64,000 nt of DNA from Verrucomicrobiaceae bacterium (GCA_027484445.1 JAIXSY010000055.1:434001-498000), one strand, 5' to 3'. Shown: positions 28,694 to 38,519, counted from the stretch's first letter. Numbers and translations are program-made. The notes: generated by a model from the sequence alone, not told the origin.

Positions 28694-29570
28694 AATCAGC
28701 CGCATGATAAGAGCTGCGCACAAGGGGTGCACTGGCCACGTGGCGGAAGCCTTTCTTCAGGGCGATCTGCTTGTAATTCTCAAAAGTCTCCGGGTGGATG
28801 TAGTCGATGACCGGTAGGTGCTGCGCAGAAGGGCGCAGGTATTGCCCTAGCGTCAGCACGGTGACGTCATGCTCCAACAGATCATCCATGGCCTGGAAGA
28901 GCTCTACCTCTGTCTCACCGAGACCGAGCATCAGGCCACTCTTGGTGGCACATTTGTAGCCCAGCTCACCGGCCATCGCCTTCGCGCGCTTCAGCACGTG
29001 CAGGCTCCGGTGATACATGGCACGACTGCGAACGAGAGGGGTGAGTCGCTCCACCGTTTCCAGATTGTGGTTAAAGATGTGCGGACGTGCTTTCATCACC
29101 ACTTCCAGAGCGTCATCTTTGCCATTGAAGTCAGGCACCAAAATTTCGATGGTGATCTCTGGAACGGCGGCACGCACGGCTTCGATGGTGCGGGCGAAGT
29201 GCTCGGCACCGCCGTCTTTCACATCATCCCGAGCCACTGCGGTGATGACCACGTGATTCAGGCCAAGGCGCTTCGTCGCAGCGGCCACACGCTCAGGCTC
29301 ATCCGCCTCCAGAGCAAAGGGCTTCGCCGTCTTCACTGCGCAGAAGCCGCAGGCGCGCGTGCAGCGATCTCCGGCGATCATGAAGGTCGCCGTGCCTTGG
29401 CTCCAGCATTCCCAGCGATTTGGGCACTGGGCTTCTTCGCACACCGTGTGCAGCTTTAGATCCGAGATCAGTGATTTCGTGCTCCAGAACACAGGATCAC
29501 GCGGCAATTTCACGCGAATCCAGTCGGGCTTTTTGTCCTGATGCAGGGCGGGGTCGATCTTGCAGGCCAT
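28668..29570 (-). CDS. lipA: Lipoyl synthase
   Basis: A 300-aa radical-SAM enzyme that inserts two sulfurs into octanoyl chains of E2/H proteins to form lipoate. The auxiliary cluster cysteines are in CEEAQCPNRWECW (C44, C49, C55). The radical-SAM cluster is CTRACGFC (C70, C74, C77). The C-terminal RSSYHA supplies the conserved serine ligand. All signature residues are present, so it should be active. The ATG at 29570 gives the standard N-terminus; starts at 29627 or 29630 would add about 19-20 residues. It is the last gene of a three-gene minus-strand run with the DUF3253 and flavin-reductase genes. Confidence 0.95.
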   Translation of the reverse strand: MACKIDPALHQDKKPDWIRVKLPRDPVFWSTKSLISDLKLHTVCEEAQCPNRWECWSQGTATFMIAGDRCTRACGFCAVKTAKPFALEADEPERVAAATKRLGLNHVVITAVARDDVKDGGAEHFARTIEAVRAAVPEITIEILVPDFNGKDDALEVVMKARPHIFNHNLETVERLTPLVRSRAMYHRSLHVLKRAKAMAGELGYKCATKSGLMLGLGETEVELFQAMDDLLEHDVTVLTLGQYLRPSAQHLPVIDYIHPETFENYKQIALKKGFRHVASAPLVRSSYHAADFKPELDVK

Positions 29571-29634
29571 AAGGGGGGTAAAGCTCACGAATGCGGCATC
29601 CCGGTCGATTGACAACTCCGAATTCATCACCAGT

Positions 29635-29874
29635 TCAGAGACTGAGGCGGATCGGCCCGCGCACCGTCTTCAGGTCCACATCGACACCCCCCTGGGTGAT
29701 CCGCAGCCTGCCGGCAGCCTGCAAAGCAGCCGCCACGGCGCGCACTTCTGGCATCAAAGGACGCCAATCTCCCGGTGCAAGCCGACGCGCAACCTCCGAG
29801 GGGCAGATGCTTTTCCCCAAGCCGCGTGCAGCCACCATGTCGAGCACGGTTTTTTCGATCTCCAACGGCTTCAT
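29635..29874 (-). CDS. DUF3253 small protein
   Basis: A 79-aa soluble protein matching DUF3253, with a winged-helix-like pattern: LEIEKTVLDMVAARGLG, ICPSEVARRLAPGDWRPLMP, VRAVAAALQAAGRLRITQGG. The family is conserved but uncharacterised; the fold suggests a nucleic-acid or protein contact role. Its start overlaps the 3' end of the flavin-reductase-like gene by four bases (ATGA type), so the two are translationally coupled. Confidence 0.85.
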   Translation of the reverse strand: MKPLEIEKTVLDMVAARGLGKSICPSEVARRLAPGDWRPLMPEVRAVAAALQAAGRLRITQGGVDVDLKTVRGPIRLSL

Positions 29875-30473
29875 CGAGGGCGTCGCAGTTCAAAGAGATC
29901 CTCCGTGCGGCAATACCAGTGCGGCGACTGCATGCGCCCGATGGGATGATAAGTACCTGGCCGCAAGAGCCAAGTCTCTGGGTCGAAAAGCCCATCTCGC
30001 ACATGCACGCGCAGCACCTCACCAATGACCAAGCGATTGCCACCAATCTCCAAAATGCTGTGGCATCGGCACTCGAGACTGGCGGGAGCTTCTGCAATGC
30101 GTGGCGGCCGCACCACGAGGCTCGGGATAGCCGTCAGTCCAGCCAGCGATAGCTCATTTTCCCCAGGCGGCAGACTGCTCGCACAAAGGTTCATGGCTTC
30201 AGCCAGCAGTTCATCCACGAGGTTCACCACAAACTCTTGCGTCAACCGGATGTTCCTCGCGGTGTCCTTGGGCACACCGGGTTCACGGTCCCCCGGACAA
30301 AGGCCGACAATAGGCGGACTGTCTCCCAGGACGTTGAAAAAACTGAAGGGAGCAGCATTCACTCGCCCCTCCAGATCCACCGTGGTGGTCAGTGCGATGG
30401 GCCGTGGAGTGACCAGCCCCGAAAGGATCAGGTAGGCATCTTCGCGATGTGGGCCGGTGAGGTCGATTTCCAT
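29871..30473 (-). CDS. Flavin reductase-like FMN-binding protein
   Basis: A 200-aa protein of the flavin-reductase-like split-barrel family. It opens with LILSGLVTPRPIALTTTVDLEG and has the FMN-binding region NAAPFSFFNVLGDSPPIVGL, with KDTARNIRLTQEFVVNLVDE and a late LGEVLRVHVRDGLFD-type strand (GEVLRVHVRDGLFD). Members bind FMN and often supply reduced flavin or act as oxidoreductases of small molecules. The substrate is unknown. It overlaps the downstream DUF3253 gene by four bases and starts the run that includes lipA. Confidence 0.87.
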   Translation of the reverse strand: MEIDLTGPHREDAYLILSGLVTPRPIALTTTVDLEGRVNAAPFSFFNVLGDSPPIVGLCPGDREPGVPKDTARNIRLTQEFVVNLVDELLAEAMNLCASSLPPGENELSLAGLTAIPSLVVRPPRIAEAPASLECRCHSILEIGGNRLVIGEVLRVHVRDGLFDPETWLLRPGTYHPIGRMQSPHWYCRTEDLFELRRPR

Positions 30474-30631
30474 GAGGTCTCTTTGGTCAAGAATTCGCTC
30501 TCCGTCAAAAGCGTTGATCTCGTGACGAAAGGCAAAACGAATTCAGCTGCGGACAAGGCGATCGAAAAAATCAGTCAGGTTGCCCAAGATCCCTCCTTCT
30601 AGCCCGTTCTTACACCGACCAAAGACCACCT

Positions 30632-31111
30632 ATGAAACATTCCCTCTTCCTATCTCTTCTGGCGACCACGCTGCTCGTCTCCGTTTTTTCCGCCTATGGT
30701 CGAGCCAGCAAATCCAACGTCGGCACCGTCATTGAGGACCTCAAGGTTCGTTTTTCAGGCAAGGCACCGGAGCTGAAAGGCAAGCCCTACATCCTCGAGT
30801 TCTGGGCCACCTGGTGCCCCCCCTGCCGCCAAAGCATCCCCCACCTGAATGAAGTTTATAAAAAGTTCAAAGACAAAGGCCTGGAGATCATCGGCGTGAC
30901 CGATGAAGACAAACAGACCGTCCGTAACTTCGAAAAAGCCGTGCCCATCGACTACACCGTGGCTTTCGACACCTACAAAAAGCTGAACAAGGACTTCGGC
31001 ATCGAAGGCATCCCCCACGCCATGATCGTGGACAGCACTGGCAAAATCGTGTGGGAAGGTCACCCCATGGGCCTGAGTGATTCCGACATCGAAGCCGTCC
31101 TGAAAAAGTAA
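30632..31111 (+). CDS. Exported TlpA/ResA-like thioredoxin
   Basis: A 159-aa protein with a signal peptide (about residues 1-24) and a thioredoxin-like domain with the redox motif WCPPC (Cys 62 and Cys 65). It is followed by RQSIPHLNEVYKKF and the cis-proline region IEGIPHAMIVDSTGKIVWEG. TlpA/ResA-type proteins reduce disulfides in the periplasm, often during cytochrome maturation. The target here is unknown. It stands alone on the plus strand, and a terminator follows at 31137. Confidence 0.9.
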   Translation: MKHSLFLSLLATTLLVSVFSAYGRASKSNVGTVIEDLKVRFSGKAPELKGKPYILEFWATWCPPCRQSIPHLNEVYKKFKDKGLEIIGVTDEDKQTVRNFEKAVPIDYTVAFDTYKKLNKDFGIEGIPHAMIVDSTGKIVWEGHPMGLSDSDIEAVLKK

Positions 31112-31136
31112 AACGCACTCCGCTTTTCCTTTTCGG

Positions 31137-31170
31137 AAAGCCGCTCATTGCCCGCATGAGCGGCTTTCAT
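31137..31170 (+). terminator. Terminator-like hairpin after the thioredoxin gene
   Basis: A perfect 12-bp stem (AAAGCCGCTCAT at 31137-31148 with ATGAGCGGCTTT at 31156-31167) with a 7-base loop. The stem ends in CTTTC, so the T-tract is short but the hairpin is strong. Confidence 0.75.
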
Positions 31171-31267
31171 GCGCATAGGCGCATGACTTGCGCATCCTTA
31201 GTTGCCAGCTGAACGCCTGCGGTTAGTCTCCGCCCCCGTCGTCTCGGCGGGCGTAAACTTCCCCGAC

Positions 31268-32812
31268 ATGTCTGACCCGGCCAATCCTTTCCAAGAAACA
31301 TTGCTGTCCCGCCACCGCGCTGAACCCTGCACGGTGGTGATCTTTGGTGCCACTGGCGACCTGACGAACCGCAAGCTCATCCCCGCGCTCTACAATGTGG
31401 CTGCCTGCGGGGATTTGCCACCTCAGTTCAAGGTCGTCGGTTTTGCTCGGCGCGATAAATCGGATGATGTCTTCCGCACCGAACTGGAAGCCGGGAACCG
31501 CAAAAACTCCCGCCAAGGGCACAACGAAGAACTCTGGGCCAGCTTCAGCCAGACCATCCACTACCACCGCAGCGAGTTTGAGGACCCAGCGGGCTACATC
31601 CGGCTGAAAATGCTGCTGGATGAGTTCGACAAAGAACGCGGAGCCCCTGCGAATCGTCTGTTTTACCTCGCCTCAGCTCCAGAAGCCTTCAAGCCGATCC
31701 TCGAAATGCTAAAGGCGACGGGTCTGAACCAAGGTGTCGGTGGCAAATGGGCACGCGTGGTGTGTGAAAAGCCCTTCGGCAAAGACTTGGTCACCGCCCG
31801 CGCGCTGAATGAAACCGTGGCAGCGACCTTTGAGGAAAAGGACACCTACCGCATCGACCATTACTTGGGCAAAGAAACCGCCCAAAACATCATGGTGCTG
31901 CGTTTTGCCAATGCCCTGTTCGAACCCACCTGGAACAGCCGCTACATCGACAACGTGCAAATCACCTGCGCCGAAAACCTCGGCATGGAAGGCGGGCGCG
32001 GTGGCTACTACGACACCGCAGGAGCACTGCGTGACATGGTGCAAAACCACCTCTTCCAGCTCCTTAGCCTCGTGGCCATGGAGCCGCCGACCGATCTTAG
32101 CGCCGATGCGGTGCGCGATGAAAAAGTGAAGGTCATTCGCGCCCTAAGACCGCTCATTGGTCCTGAAGCCGTCGGCAAAAACGTCATCCGCGCTCAATAC
32201 ACCGCAGGCAGCGTCGATGGCGTGCCGCGCGTGGGCTATCGCCAGGAAGACCGCGTGAATCCCGAATCGAAGACCGAGGCCTATGTCGCCCTGCGTCTCT
32301 TCATCGACACCTGGCGCTGGCAAGGGGTGCCCTTCTACATCCGCGTGGGCAAGCAACTGCCCAAGAAAGCAACTGAGATCAGCATTCACTTCAAGAAGCC
32401 GCCGCAGGTACCTTTTGCCACGCAAAAAAGACTCGGCACCAGCAGCGAAAACACCCTGGTGATTCGCATCCAGCCTGACGAGGGCGTGGCCCTGCGCTTC
32501 CTCTGCAAGCAGCCCGGACAGGCCCTAAACATGCAGCAGGTGAAGATGGACTTCCGTTACTCCTCCAGCTTTGGCAAAGCCAGCCCAGAGGCCTACGAGC
32601 GCCTTTTGCTCGATGCCATGGCTGGAGATGCCACCCTCTTCGCTCGACGCGATGAGGTAGAAACCGCCTGGAAGTTCATCGACGAACTCGAACACGCCTG
32701 GCACAAGTCCGACAACCCACCGCCTATGTGCGAATATCCAGCAGGCAGTTGGGGTCCCAAAGAGGCCGATGACCTGCTGCGGGAAAACGGCCACGAATGG
32801 CGGCTATTGTAA
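31268..32812 (+). CDS. zwf: Glucose-6-phosphate 1-dehydrogenase
   Basis: A 514-aa enzyme that converts glucose-6-phosphate to 6-phosphogluconolactone with NADP+, at the head of the oxidative pentose phosphate pathway. The NADP-binding motif is IFGATGDLTNRKLIPAL (about residues 25-41). The catalytic site is YRIDHYLGKE, preceded by VVCEKPFGKDL. The length fits the family. The ATG at 31268 is chosen over a TTG at 31202, because the upstream part is atypical in composition. No gnd or pgl gene lies next to it in this window. Confidence 0.97.
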   Translation: MSDPANPFQETLLSRHRAEPCTVVIFGATGDLTNRKLIPALYNVAACGDLPPQFKVVGFARRDKSDDVFRTELEAGNRKNSRQGHNEELWASFSQTIHYHRSEFEDPAGYIRLKMLLDEFDKERGAPANRLFYLASAPEAFKPILEMLKATGLNQGVGGKWARVVCEKPFGKDLVTARALNETVAATFEEKDTYRIDHYLGKETAQNIMVLRFANALFEPTWNSRYIDNVQITCAENLGMEGGRGGYYDTAGALRDMVQNHLFQLLSLVAMEPPTDLSADAVRDEKVKVIRALRPLIGPEAVGKNVIRAQYTAGSVDGVPRVGYRQEDRVNPESKTEAYVALRLFIDTWRWQGVPFYIRVGKQLPKKATEISIHFKKPPQVPFATQKRLGTSSENTLVIRIQPDEGVALRFLCKQPGQALNMQQVKMDFRYSSSFGKASPEAYERLLLDAMAGDATLFARRDEVETAWKFIDELEHAWHKSDNPPPMCEYPAGSWGPKEADDLLRENGHEWRLL

Positions 32813-32833
32813 AACCAGCCGTTGAGGTCCTCG

Positions 32834-32860
32834 CCTGCCTTTCCCTCTAAGAAAGGCAGG
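32834..32860. terminator. Hairpin between convergent zwf and PQQ-repeat genes
   Basis: CCTGCCTTTC (32834-32843) pairs perfectly with GAAAGGCAGG (32851-32860) around a 7-base loop. There is no T-run, so it may act as a weak bidirectional terminator. Confidence 0.45.
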
Positions 32861-32885
32861 TCGAAATTCAAACACGGGTTGCAAG

Positions 32886-34151
32886 TCACTTCTGGCCGAT
32901 CCGCCACAACGACTTCTCGGTGCGGATGAGCAGATCCTTTTGAAACACCGCGTAGGAAGCTAAGGAGCGCTCGCCGAGATCATTGGTGTGCAGCAGCGCA
33001 TAGCTCTTCCCAGGCTTCACCACGTAACCGACGCCCTTTTCATCCTGAAGGTAAAGCCGCCCATCAGCGTGGAGGATTGAAGCACTGATGGGCCCCGTGC
33101 AGCGCTCCTGATAATGCACAGCGCCCGTCTTCACGTCAGCACAGGTCAGGATGCCGTTGTCCGCTACAAAATAGAGCTCACTGCCGACCACGACCATGCT
33201 GGGATTGTTCGGCCCATACTTGTCGAGCGTCCAGGCCACATGGCTATCCGTGACATCCCCTACCCCATCCGCGCGGATAGCCATCACACGAGCCTTGTCA
33301 TAGCCCGTGGAGAGAATCACCATTCCCTGCACAAAAAGAGGACGTGGCACCACGGAGTAGCCCTGATCGTAGCGCACCTTCCAGATCTCCGCTCCCGTCA
33401 TCGGGTTCAGGGCATTCACCACCCCACTGCCCGGCGTGATGACCTGCCGCTGACCTTTCACCTCAATCACCAGCGGTGTGCAAAAGGAAAACTTCTTCTT
33501 CGCCTCGCTCACACGCATGAACTTCCAGCGCAGCCGCCCTGTGTTTGCATCCAGAGCAATCACCGCCGGATCTGACTCCGCATCGGCATTGAAAACCAAA
33601 CAGCCATCGACCAGCACCGGGCTACCACCGTTGCCGTGAACTGGTGTGTAAGAGAAATCACGCGTGCTCCAGACAAAAGCTCCGTCCTCTGCATTCAGGC
33701 AGGCCGTGCCTTGATGTCCAAAGTGAACATACAAGCGCCCCTCGTGGTAAATCGGCGTGGGGCTGGCGTGGCTGTTCTTGCGGTGAATGTTCGGTGCGTT
33801 CGCCGCCAGCTGGGGAAACACTTCTTGCTCCCAGATCACCTTCCCATCCATCGCAGATAAGCAAAAGGCACAAAGGCTACGATCCACCACTGGTTTCTCC
33901 TCTCCCCCCACCGGCACGGCTGAGGTTAGGTAGATTCGATCCCCCACCACCACTGGAGACGACCAGCCCACACCGGGTGGGCTCACTTTCCAGACCACAT
34001 TCTTACCCTCCACAGCATTCCACTCCACCGGCAGTCCTTCTGCCTGAGACTGCCCCTGCTGAGTCGGTCCGCGAAACTCCGTCCAATCTTCAGCGTGAAG
34101 AGAAAGGACGCATGAGAGAGCCGTGAAACAAGCGAGAGATCGTGTGAACAT
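32886..34151 (-). CDS. Exported PQQ-like beta-propeller protein (BamB-like)
   Basis: A 421-aa protein with a signal peptide (FTALSCVLSLHA) followed by DWTEFRGPTQQGQSQAEGLP, an opening typical of PQQ-repeat proteins in Verrucomicrobia and Planctomycetes. Repeated propeller strands such as GKNVVWKVSPPGVGWSSPVVVGDRIYLTS, ALDANTGRLRWKF and ALNPMTGAEIWKV indicate a seven- or eight-bladed propeller. These proteins probably act as periplasmic scaffolds. No enzymatic motif is seen. The ATG at 34151 is chosen because codons to 34367 encode an unlikely leader that overlaps the neighbouring regulator. Confidence 0.85.
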   Translation of the reverse strand: MFTRSLACFTALSCVLSLHAEDWTEFRGPTQQGQSQAEGLPVEWNAVEGKNVVWKVSPPGVGWSSPVVVGDRIYLTSAVPVGGEEKPVVDRSLCAFCLSAMDGKVIWEQEVFPQLAANAPNIHRKNSHASPTPIYHEGRLYVHFGHQGTACLNAEDGAFVWSTRDFSYTPVHGNGGSPVLVDGCLVFNADAESDPAVIALDANTGRLRWKFMRVSEAKKKFSFCTPLVIEVKGQRQVITPGSGVVNALNPMTGAEIWKVRYDQGYSVVPRPLFVQGMVILSTGYDKARVMAIRADGVGDVTDSHVAWTLDKYGPNNPSMVVVGSELYFVADNGILTCADVKTGAVHYQERCTGPISASILHADGRLYLQDEKGVGYVVKPGKSYALLHTNDLGERSLASYAVFQKDLLIRTEKSLWRIGQK

Positions 34152-34273
34152 GAGAAAGAAGCGTGGAGAAGAAAAGAAAGCCGTTCGGCCTTCGATTGTT
34201 GCCAACAAAGCAGGGAAAATTCGCATCGAAAAAGTCATCTGCACAGCCCAAAACGAAACCCGGCACCGCAAGC

Positions 34274-35095
34274 TTAGCCTTGGAAGGCTTTGCGATATGC
34301 GCCCGGCGTCAATCCAGTGGCAGAGTGGAACTGCCGACTGAAGGCAGCCTGATCGTAGAAACCACAATCGCAGGCAATCATGCTCAAGGGCTCACGGGTT
34401 GCCCTCAGCGCTTCCGCAGCCAGCTCAATGCGTGACTTCGTCAAAAGCTGCCGTGGCGTCAATCCAGTGATGTTGCGAATGCGACGCTCAAACTGACTCC
34501 AGGATAGCCCAGTCTTCTTCGCCAGCTGCTCAATGCGCAAAGGCTGACTGCAGTCTCGATGCAGCGTCTCCAACACCTCTGCCATCCCACCCAACTCATG
34601 CCCATGCTTGGCTGGAGTGTCCAGATCTCGCGAGATACCCGCCAGTGCAATGACCTCACCACTCGCGGATTTGACCGCCACCTTTTGAGAGACAAACCAG
34701 CCCACGGCACCTCCCGACTGGGTGATCATTTCCACCCGATCTCGAACCGTGATGCCTTTGCTAAAGACCTCCTCATCTTGCTTCTCGTAGCCAGCCGCCA
34801 AGATCGCTGGAAAGACCTCCCGCGCCGTTCTGCCCAGCAGTTCATTCTTGTGCTGAAGACGTGCACGACGAACAAAAGCTTCGTTCGCCGCTACATAACG
34901 ACGGTTCTTGTCCTTCACACAAAAGAGAACATCACGGATCGAATCAAAGAGAATCTCAGCCGCCTCCAGCCCAGGGGCACTGAGAAGAACCAGCTCCCGC
35001 TGACTGAGGGATGGCAGTTTGGATGATTTGAGTTTCATGAGCAGCACAGCCAACTTGTGATCTTTCTTCGCGTGACGCAAACTTTGCATCGTCAT
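34274..35095 (-). CDS. PAS-domain AraC-type transcriptional regulator
   Basis: A 273-aa regulator. A PAS fold occupies about residues 45-160 (ILFDSIRDVLFCVKDKNRRY, GGAVGWFVSQKVAVKSASGEVIALAGISRD). A C-terminal AraC DNA-binding region (about 175-270) contains IEQLAKKTGLSWSQFERRI and PLSMIACDCGFYDQAAFSRQF. PAS-AraC fusions sense small molecules or redox state. The gene is divergent from putA with only 70 bases between start codons, so it is a plausible regulator of proline catabolism; this is an inference from position. Confidence 0.9.
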   Translation of the reverse strand: MTMQSLRHAKKDHKLAVLLMKLKSSKLPSLSQRELVLLSAPGLEAAEILFDSIRDVLFCVKDKNRRYVAANEAFVRRARLQHKNELLGRTAREVFPAILAAGYEKQDEEVFSKGITVRDRVEMITQSGGAVGWFVSQKVAVKSASGEVIALAGISRDLDTPAKHGHELGGMAEVLETLHRDCSQPLRIEQLAKKTGLSWSQFERRIRNITGLTPRQLLTKSRIELAAEALRATREPLSMIACDCGFYDQAAFSRQFHSATGLTPGAYRKAFQG

Positions 35096-35165
35096 TGTAT
35101 ATTTTCGTCATTCAGTGGATCGAATAGTACCACGACCCTAGCGCCGCATCCGATCATGCTAGATC

Positions 35166-38100
35166 ATGACTGCGACACTCGCTTCCCTCACATCCCATGG
35201 TCCATCGGCAGCCTTTGACAGAGCTTCATTCACTACCGATCAAGAACCAGAATGGGTCGGCCAAGAAGCCATCCAGCGCGCGGAGAGCCTGCTGCAGCGA
35301 GCCTTGCAGCAACAAACGGCTTCAGAGAAACAAGAAGCTGCCAAGTTGGGTCGTCTCATGAATGACAACCAAGGCAAGGCCTTTACCTTTGCCATGGTGG
35401 ATGAAGTTTTCCGCAGCCAAGACAGTCACCTCTGCGCGAAACGCTGGCGCAGCTTGGTGAACTTTTTCGGCATCCCGCGTTTTCTAGCACCGCTCGATCG
35501 TGCGCTCATGAAGCTCGGCATTCTTGGCAGCCACCTTTTGCCCAAAGTCGTCATGAAGGCCGTGGCTGCCCGCATGAGAGCAGACAGCGCGCGTGTCATT
35601 TTGCCTGGGGAAAAGCAGCCGCTGCATCGCTACCTAAACACACGCACCCAGGCAGGCTTTCGCATCAACCTGAACCACCTCGGAGAAGCTGTGCTCGGTG
35701 AAGAAGAAGCCCAGCACCGCCTCCAAGCCGTGCTCAGCCATCTGCACGATCCGGCAGTGAACTACATCTCCGTGAAGGTCTCCGCCATCTTCAGCCAGAT
35801 TCATTTGATCGCATGGGATCACACCCTCACCGCCATCCAGGAGCGGCTTCGCCTGCTCTACCGCTCAGCGCAAAAAGGCGGCAAGTTTGTGAATCTAGAC
35901 ATGGAGGAGTATCGCGACCTCGCCCTCACCATCGCCGCTTTTCGCACAGTTCTGGATGAACCTGAATTCCGCAAGCTCAGCGCAGGCATCGTCCTTCAGG
36001 CCTACCTTCCAGAGTCCTTTGCTGCGCAGAAGGAACTCACCGAATGGGCCAAACAACGCGTGGCTTCGGGTGGAGCCCCCATCAAGATCCGCCTCGTCAA
36101 AGGGGCAAACCTCGCCATGGAAAAGGTAGAGGCCGAACTGCACGGCTGGAACTTCGCTCCTTACCCGACCAAGGCCGACACCGATGCGAACTTTCGCCGT
36201 CTGCTCGATTATGGCTGCCGTCCTGAAAATGCCGCCGCGGTTCGACTCGGCGTGGCCAGCCACAATCTTTTTGATGTCGCCCTCGCCCTCACGCTTCGGG
36301 AAATTCACGGCGTTCAAGATCGAGTCGAAATCGAAATGCTCGAAGGCATGGCCAACCATCAGGCCCGTGCCGTCCGCGATGCGGCTGGAGCTCTCCTGCT
36401 TTACGCCCCTGCCGTGCAGAGCCACGATTTCCTCAGCGCCATGGCCTACCTTGTCCGTCGCTTGGATGAAAACACCGCGCCAGAAAACTTCCTGCGTGAC
36501 ATGTTCGCGATGCGCCCCCGCTCTCCCGAGTGGGAGCACCAAAAGCAGCGCTTCTTGCGTGGCTGGGATGAACGCAAAACGGTCTCAGCCTTCTCTCGTC
36601 GTCTCTCACCTGCGGTTCATCCAGCGCAAGAGCAAGCCTTCGGCAACGAACCTGACACGGATTGGACGCAACCCCACGCACGTCAGGCCTTGAAGGAAGC
36701 CATCGCGGCATGGAAACCCGATCCTCTGCCGGTCTTGCCTGCGCTAGAGCCCCTGCTGCAAACCGCCGCCACAGCCCAGAAGACCTGGGAAAGCCTGGGA
36801 GTCGATGGCCGCGCACGCATTCTGCTTCGTGCCGCCGATCTCATGGCAGAGCAGCGCTTCACCGCCCTTGCTTGCCTGAATGTCGATGGCAAAAAAGCCA
36901 TCTCAGATGGCGACGGCGAAGTCTCAGAAGCCATCGACTTTGCAAGATACTACGCCAAGACCGCAGAAGCACCTGACGGCGTGGTGGCAAAAGCCATGGG
37001 CATCGTGGCGGTCATCTCGCCATGGAACTTTCCGTATGCGATTCCAGCCGGTGGCGTGCTGGCAGCCCTCATGGCAGGCAATAGCGTCGTCTTCAAACCT
37101 GCACGGGCGACCAGCCAGATCGCCTGGTTTTTGACCCAGCAGCTCTGGGCTGCGGGAGTCCCACGTGAGGTGCTGCACTTCTTCCCCTGCGATGGCGAAA
37201 CGGGAAAAAAGATGCTTACCGATCCTCGCATCGCTGCCTGCATCTTGACCGGAGGTTATGAGACCGCGCGCAAGTTCCAAAGCTGGCGTCCCTCCCTGCC
37301 ACTCTATGCAGAGACCAGTGGCAAAAACGCCCTCATCATCACCGCGCAGGCGGATCGTGAACTCGCCATCAAAGACCTCGTGCGCTCCGCCTTTGGCCAC
37401 AGCGGACAGAAATGTAGCGCTGCCAGCCTCGCGATTCTCGAGGCCGAGGTTTACGACGATCCCATCTTCCGTCGCCAGCTTCGCGATGCCGCCGCCAGCC
37501 TTCATGCGGGACCCGCGACCGATCCACGCAGCATCATCACACAGCTTGTCACCCCACCGGGCCAAGATCTACAACGCGCCCTCACCACTCTCGATGAAGG
37601 TGAAGAATGGCTGCTGGAGCCCAAGCCATTCAGCGAAGATCCCTGCGCCTGGACGCCAGGCATCAAACTCGGTGTGAAACCCGGCTCTTGGTTCCACCAC
37701 ACCGAATGCTTTGGCCCGGTGCTAGGCCTGATGCGAGCTGGGTCTCTCGCTCAAGCCACCGAGTGGCAAAACGACAGCGAGTTTGGCCTCACGGCGGGAC
37801 TTCATTCTCTCGATCCCGACGAGATCACCTGGTGGCAGGATCGCGTCCAAGCCGGCAATCTTTACATCAATCGGCCCATCACCGGCGCCATCGTGCAGCG
37901 GCAACCCTTTGGCGGCTGGAAGAAGTCCTGCATCGGCCCCGGAGCCAAGGCAGGCGGCCCAAACTACGTCCTCAGTTTCTGCCAGCTGAGCGATCGCACC
38001 CCTGCGCCCCCTGATTATGCGCAGGCTTGGCAGAGTCACTTCGCGATTCCTCACGATCCTTCTTCGCTGAGATGTGAGTCCAACCTCTTCCGCTACCGCC

Positions 38101-38462
38101 CCTCACGTGGCGTCATCCTGCGACTCGAAGCACGTGACGAGGCCATCATCGGACTCGCTCAGCAGGCCTCTGCCATTACTGGCGTTCCGCTCATCCTTAG
38201 CCTTCGCAGCGAAGAAAGCGACGCAGCTTTCATCGCCAAGCTCCCGCAGCTCCGTCAAGGTGCCGAGTTCCTCCGCACCGTCTCCGCTCCGAACGATGCA
38301 GTCCTCCATGCTGCCCACGAGGCAGGGCTGAACTGGATCAACGCCCCGATCCTCACCCATGGCCGCATTGAGCTAACACGCTGGCTCCGCGAGCAAAGCG
38401 TCACCCGCACTTTGCACCGCTACGGCCAGCTGCCCGATCCAACAGTGAAGCCACGTTTGTGA
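35166..38462 (+). CDS. putA: Bifunctional proline dehydrogenase / glutamate-semialdehyde dehydrogenase
   Basis: A 1098-aa PutA that oxidises proline to pyrroline-5-carboxylate with FAD and then to glutamate with NAD+. The N-terminal proline dehydrogenase barrel (about residues 80-450) has YISVKVSAIFSQI, FVNLDMEEYRDLAL, GIVLQAYLPES and IRLVKGANLAMEK. The aldehyde dehydrogenase part (about 520-980) has AVISPWNFPYAIPAGG, LYAETSGKNALII (catalytic Glu) and GHSGQKCSAASL with the nucleophile Cys near residue 750. No N-terminal ribbon-helix-helix regulator domain is present, so this is a short, non-autoregulating PutA with a small extra C-terminal region. A PAS-AraC gene lies divergent upstream. Confidence 0.96.
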   Translation: MTATLASLTSHGPSAAFDRASFTTDQEPEWVGQEAIQRAESLLQRALQQQTASEKQEAAKLGRLMNDNQGKAFTFAMVDEVFRSQDSHLCAKRWRSLVNFFGIPRFLAPLDRALMKLGILGSHLLPKVVMKAVAARMRADSARVILPGEKQPLHRYLNTRTQAGFRINLNHLGEAVLGEEEAQHRLQAVLSHLHDPAVNYISVKVSAIFSQIHLIAWDHTLTAIQERLRLLYRSAQKGGKFVNLDMEEYRDLALTIAAFRTVLDEPEFRKLSAGIVLQAYLPESFAAQKELTEWAKQRVASGGAPIKIRLVKGANLAMEKVEAELHGWNFAPYPTKADTDANFRRLLDYGCRPENAAAVRLGVASHNLFDVALALTLREIHGVQDRVEIEMLEGMANHQARAVRDAAGALLLYAPAVQSHDFLSAMAYLVRRLDENTAPENFLRDMFAMRPRSPEWEHQKQRFLRGWDERKTVSAFSRRLSPAVHPAQEQAFGNEPDTDWTQPHARQALKEAIAAWKPDPLPVLPALEPLLQTAATAQKTWESLGVDGRARILLRAADLMAEQRFTALACLNVDGKKAISDGDGEVSEAIDFARYYAKTAEAPDGVVAKAMGIVAVISPWNFPYAIPAGGVLAALMAGNSVVFKPARATSQIAWFLTQQLWAAGVPREVLHFFPCDGETGKKMLTDPRIAACILTGGYETARKFQSWRPSLPLYAETSGKNALIITAQADRELAIKDLVRSAFGHSGQKCSAASLAILEAEVYDDPIFRRQLRDAAASLHAGPATDPRSIITQLVTPPGQDLQRALTTLDEGEEWLLEPKPFSEDPCAWTPGIKLGVKPGSWFHHTECFGPVLGLMRAGSLAQATEWQNDSEFGLTAGLHSLDPDEITWWQDRVQAGNLYINRPITGAIVQRQPFGGWKKSCIGPGAKAGGPNYVLSFCQLSDRTPAPPDYAQAWQSHFAIPHDPSSLRCESNLFRYRPSRGVILRLEARDEAIIGLAQQASAITGVPLILSLRSEESDAAFIAKLPQLRQGAEFLRTVSAPNDAVLHAAHEAGLNWINAPILTHGRIELTRWLREQSVTRTLHRYGQLPDPTVKPRL

Positions 38463-38519
38463 GTGATGCTGACACCCAGTGAGAGTTCGAGAAGAACGAC
38501 CACCTCTGCTGCCATTGAG

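Noticed and set aside
30483..30602. 39-aa TTG-started frame between the flavin reductase and thioredoxin genes
   Set aside because: It is coding-like in composition and has a GAGG upstream, but it is too short, with a rare start and no recognised relative. It may be a gene remnant.
35152..35168. Repeated GATCATG just before putA as an alternative start or regulator site
   Set aside because: The first ATG is out of frame, and two seven-base copies are too short to support a binding site.
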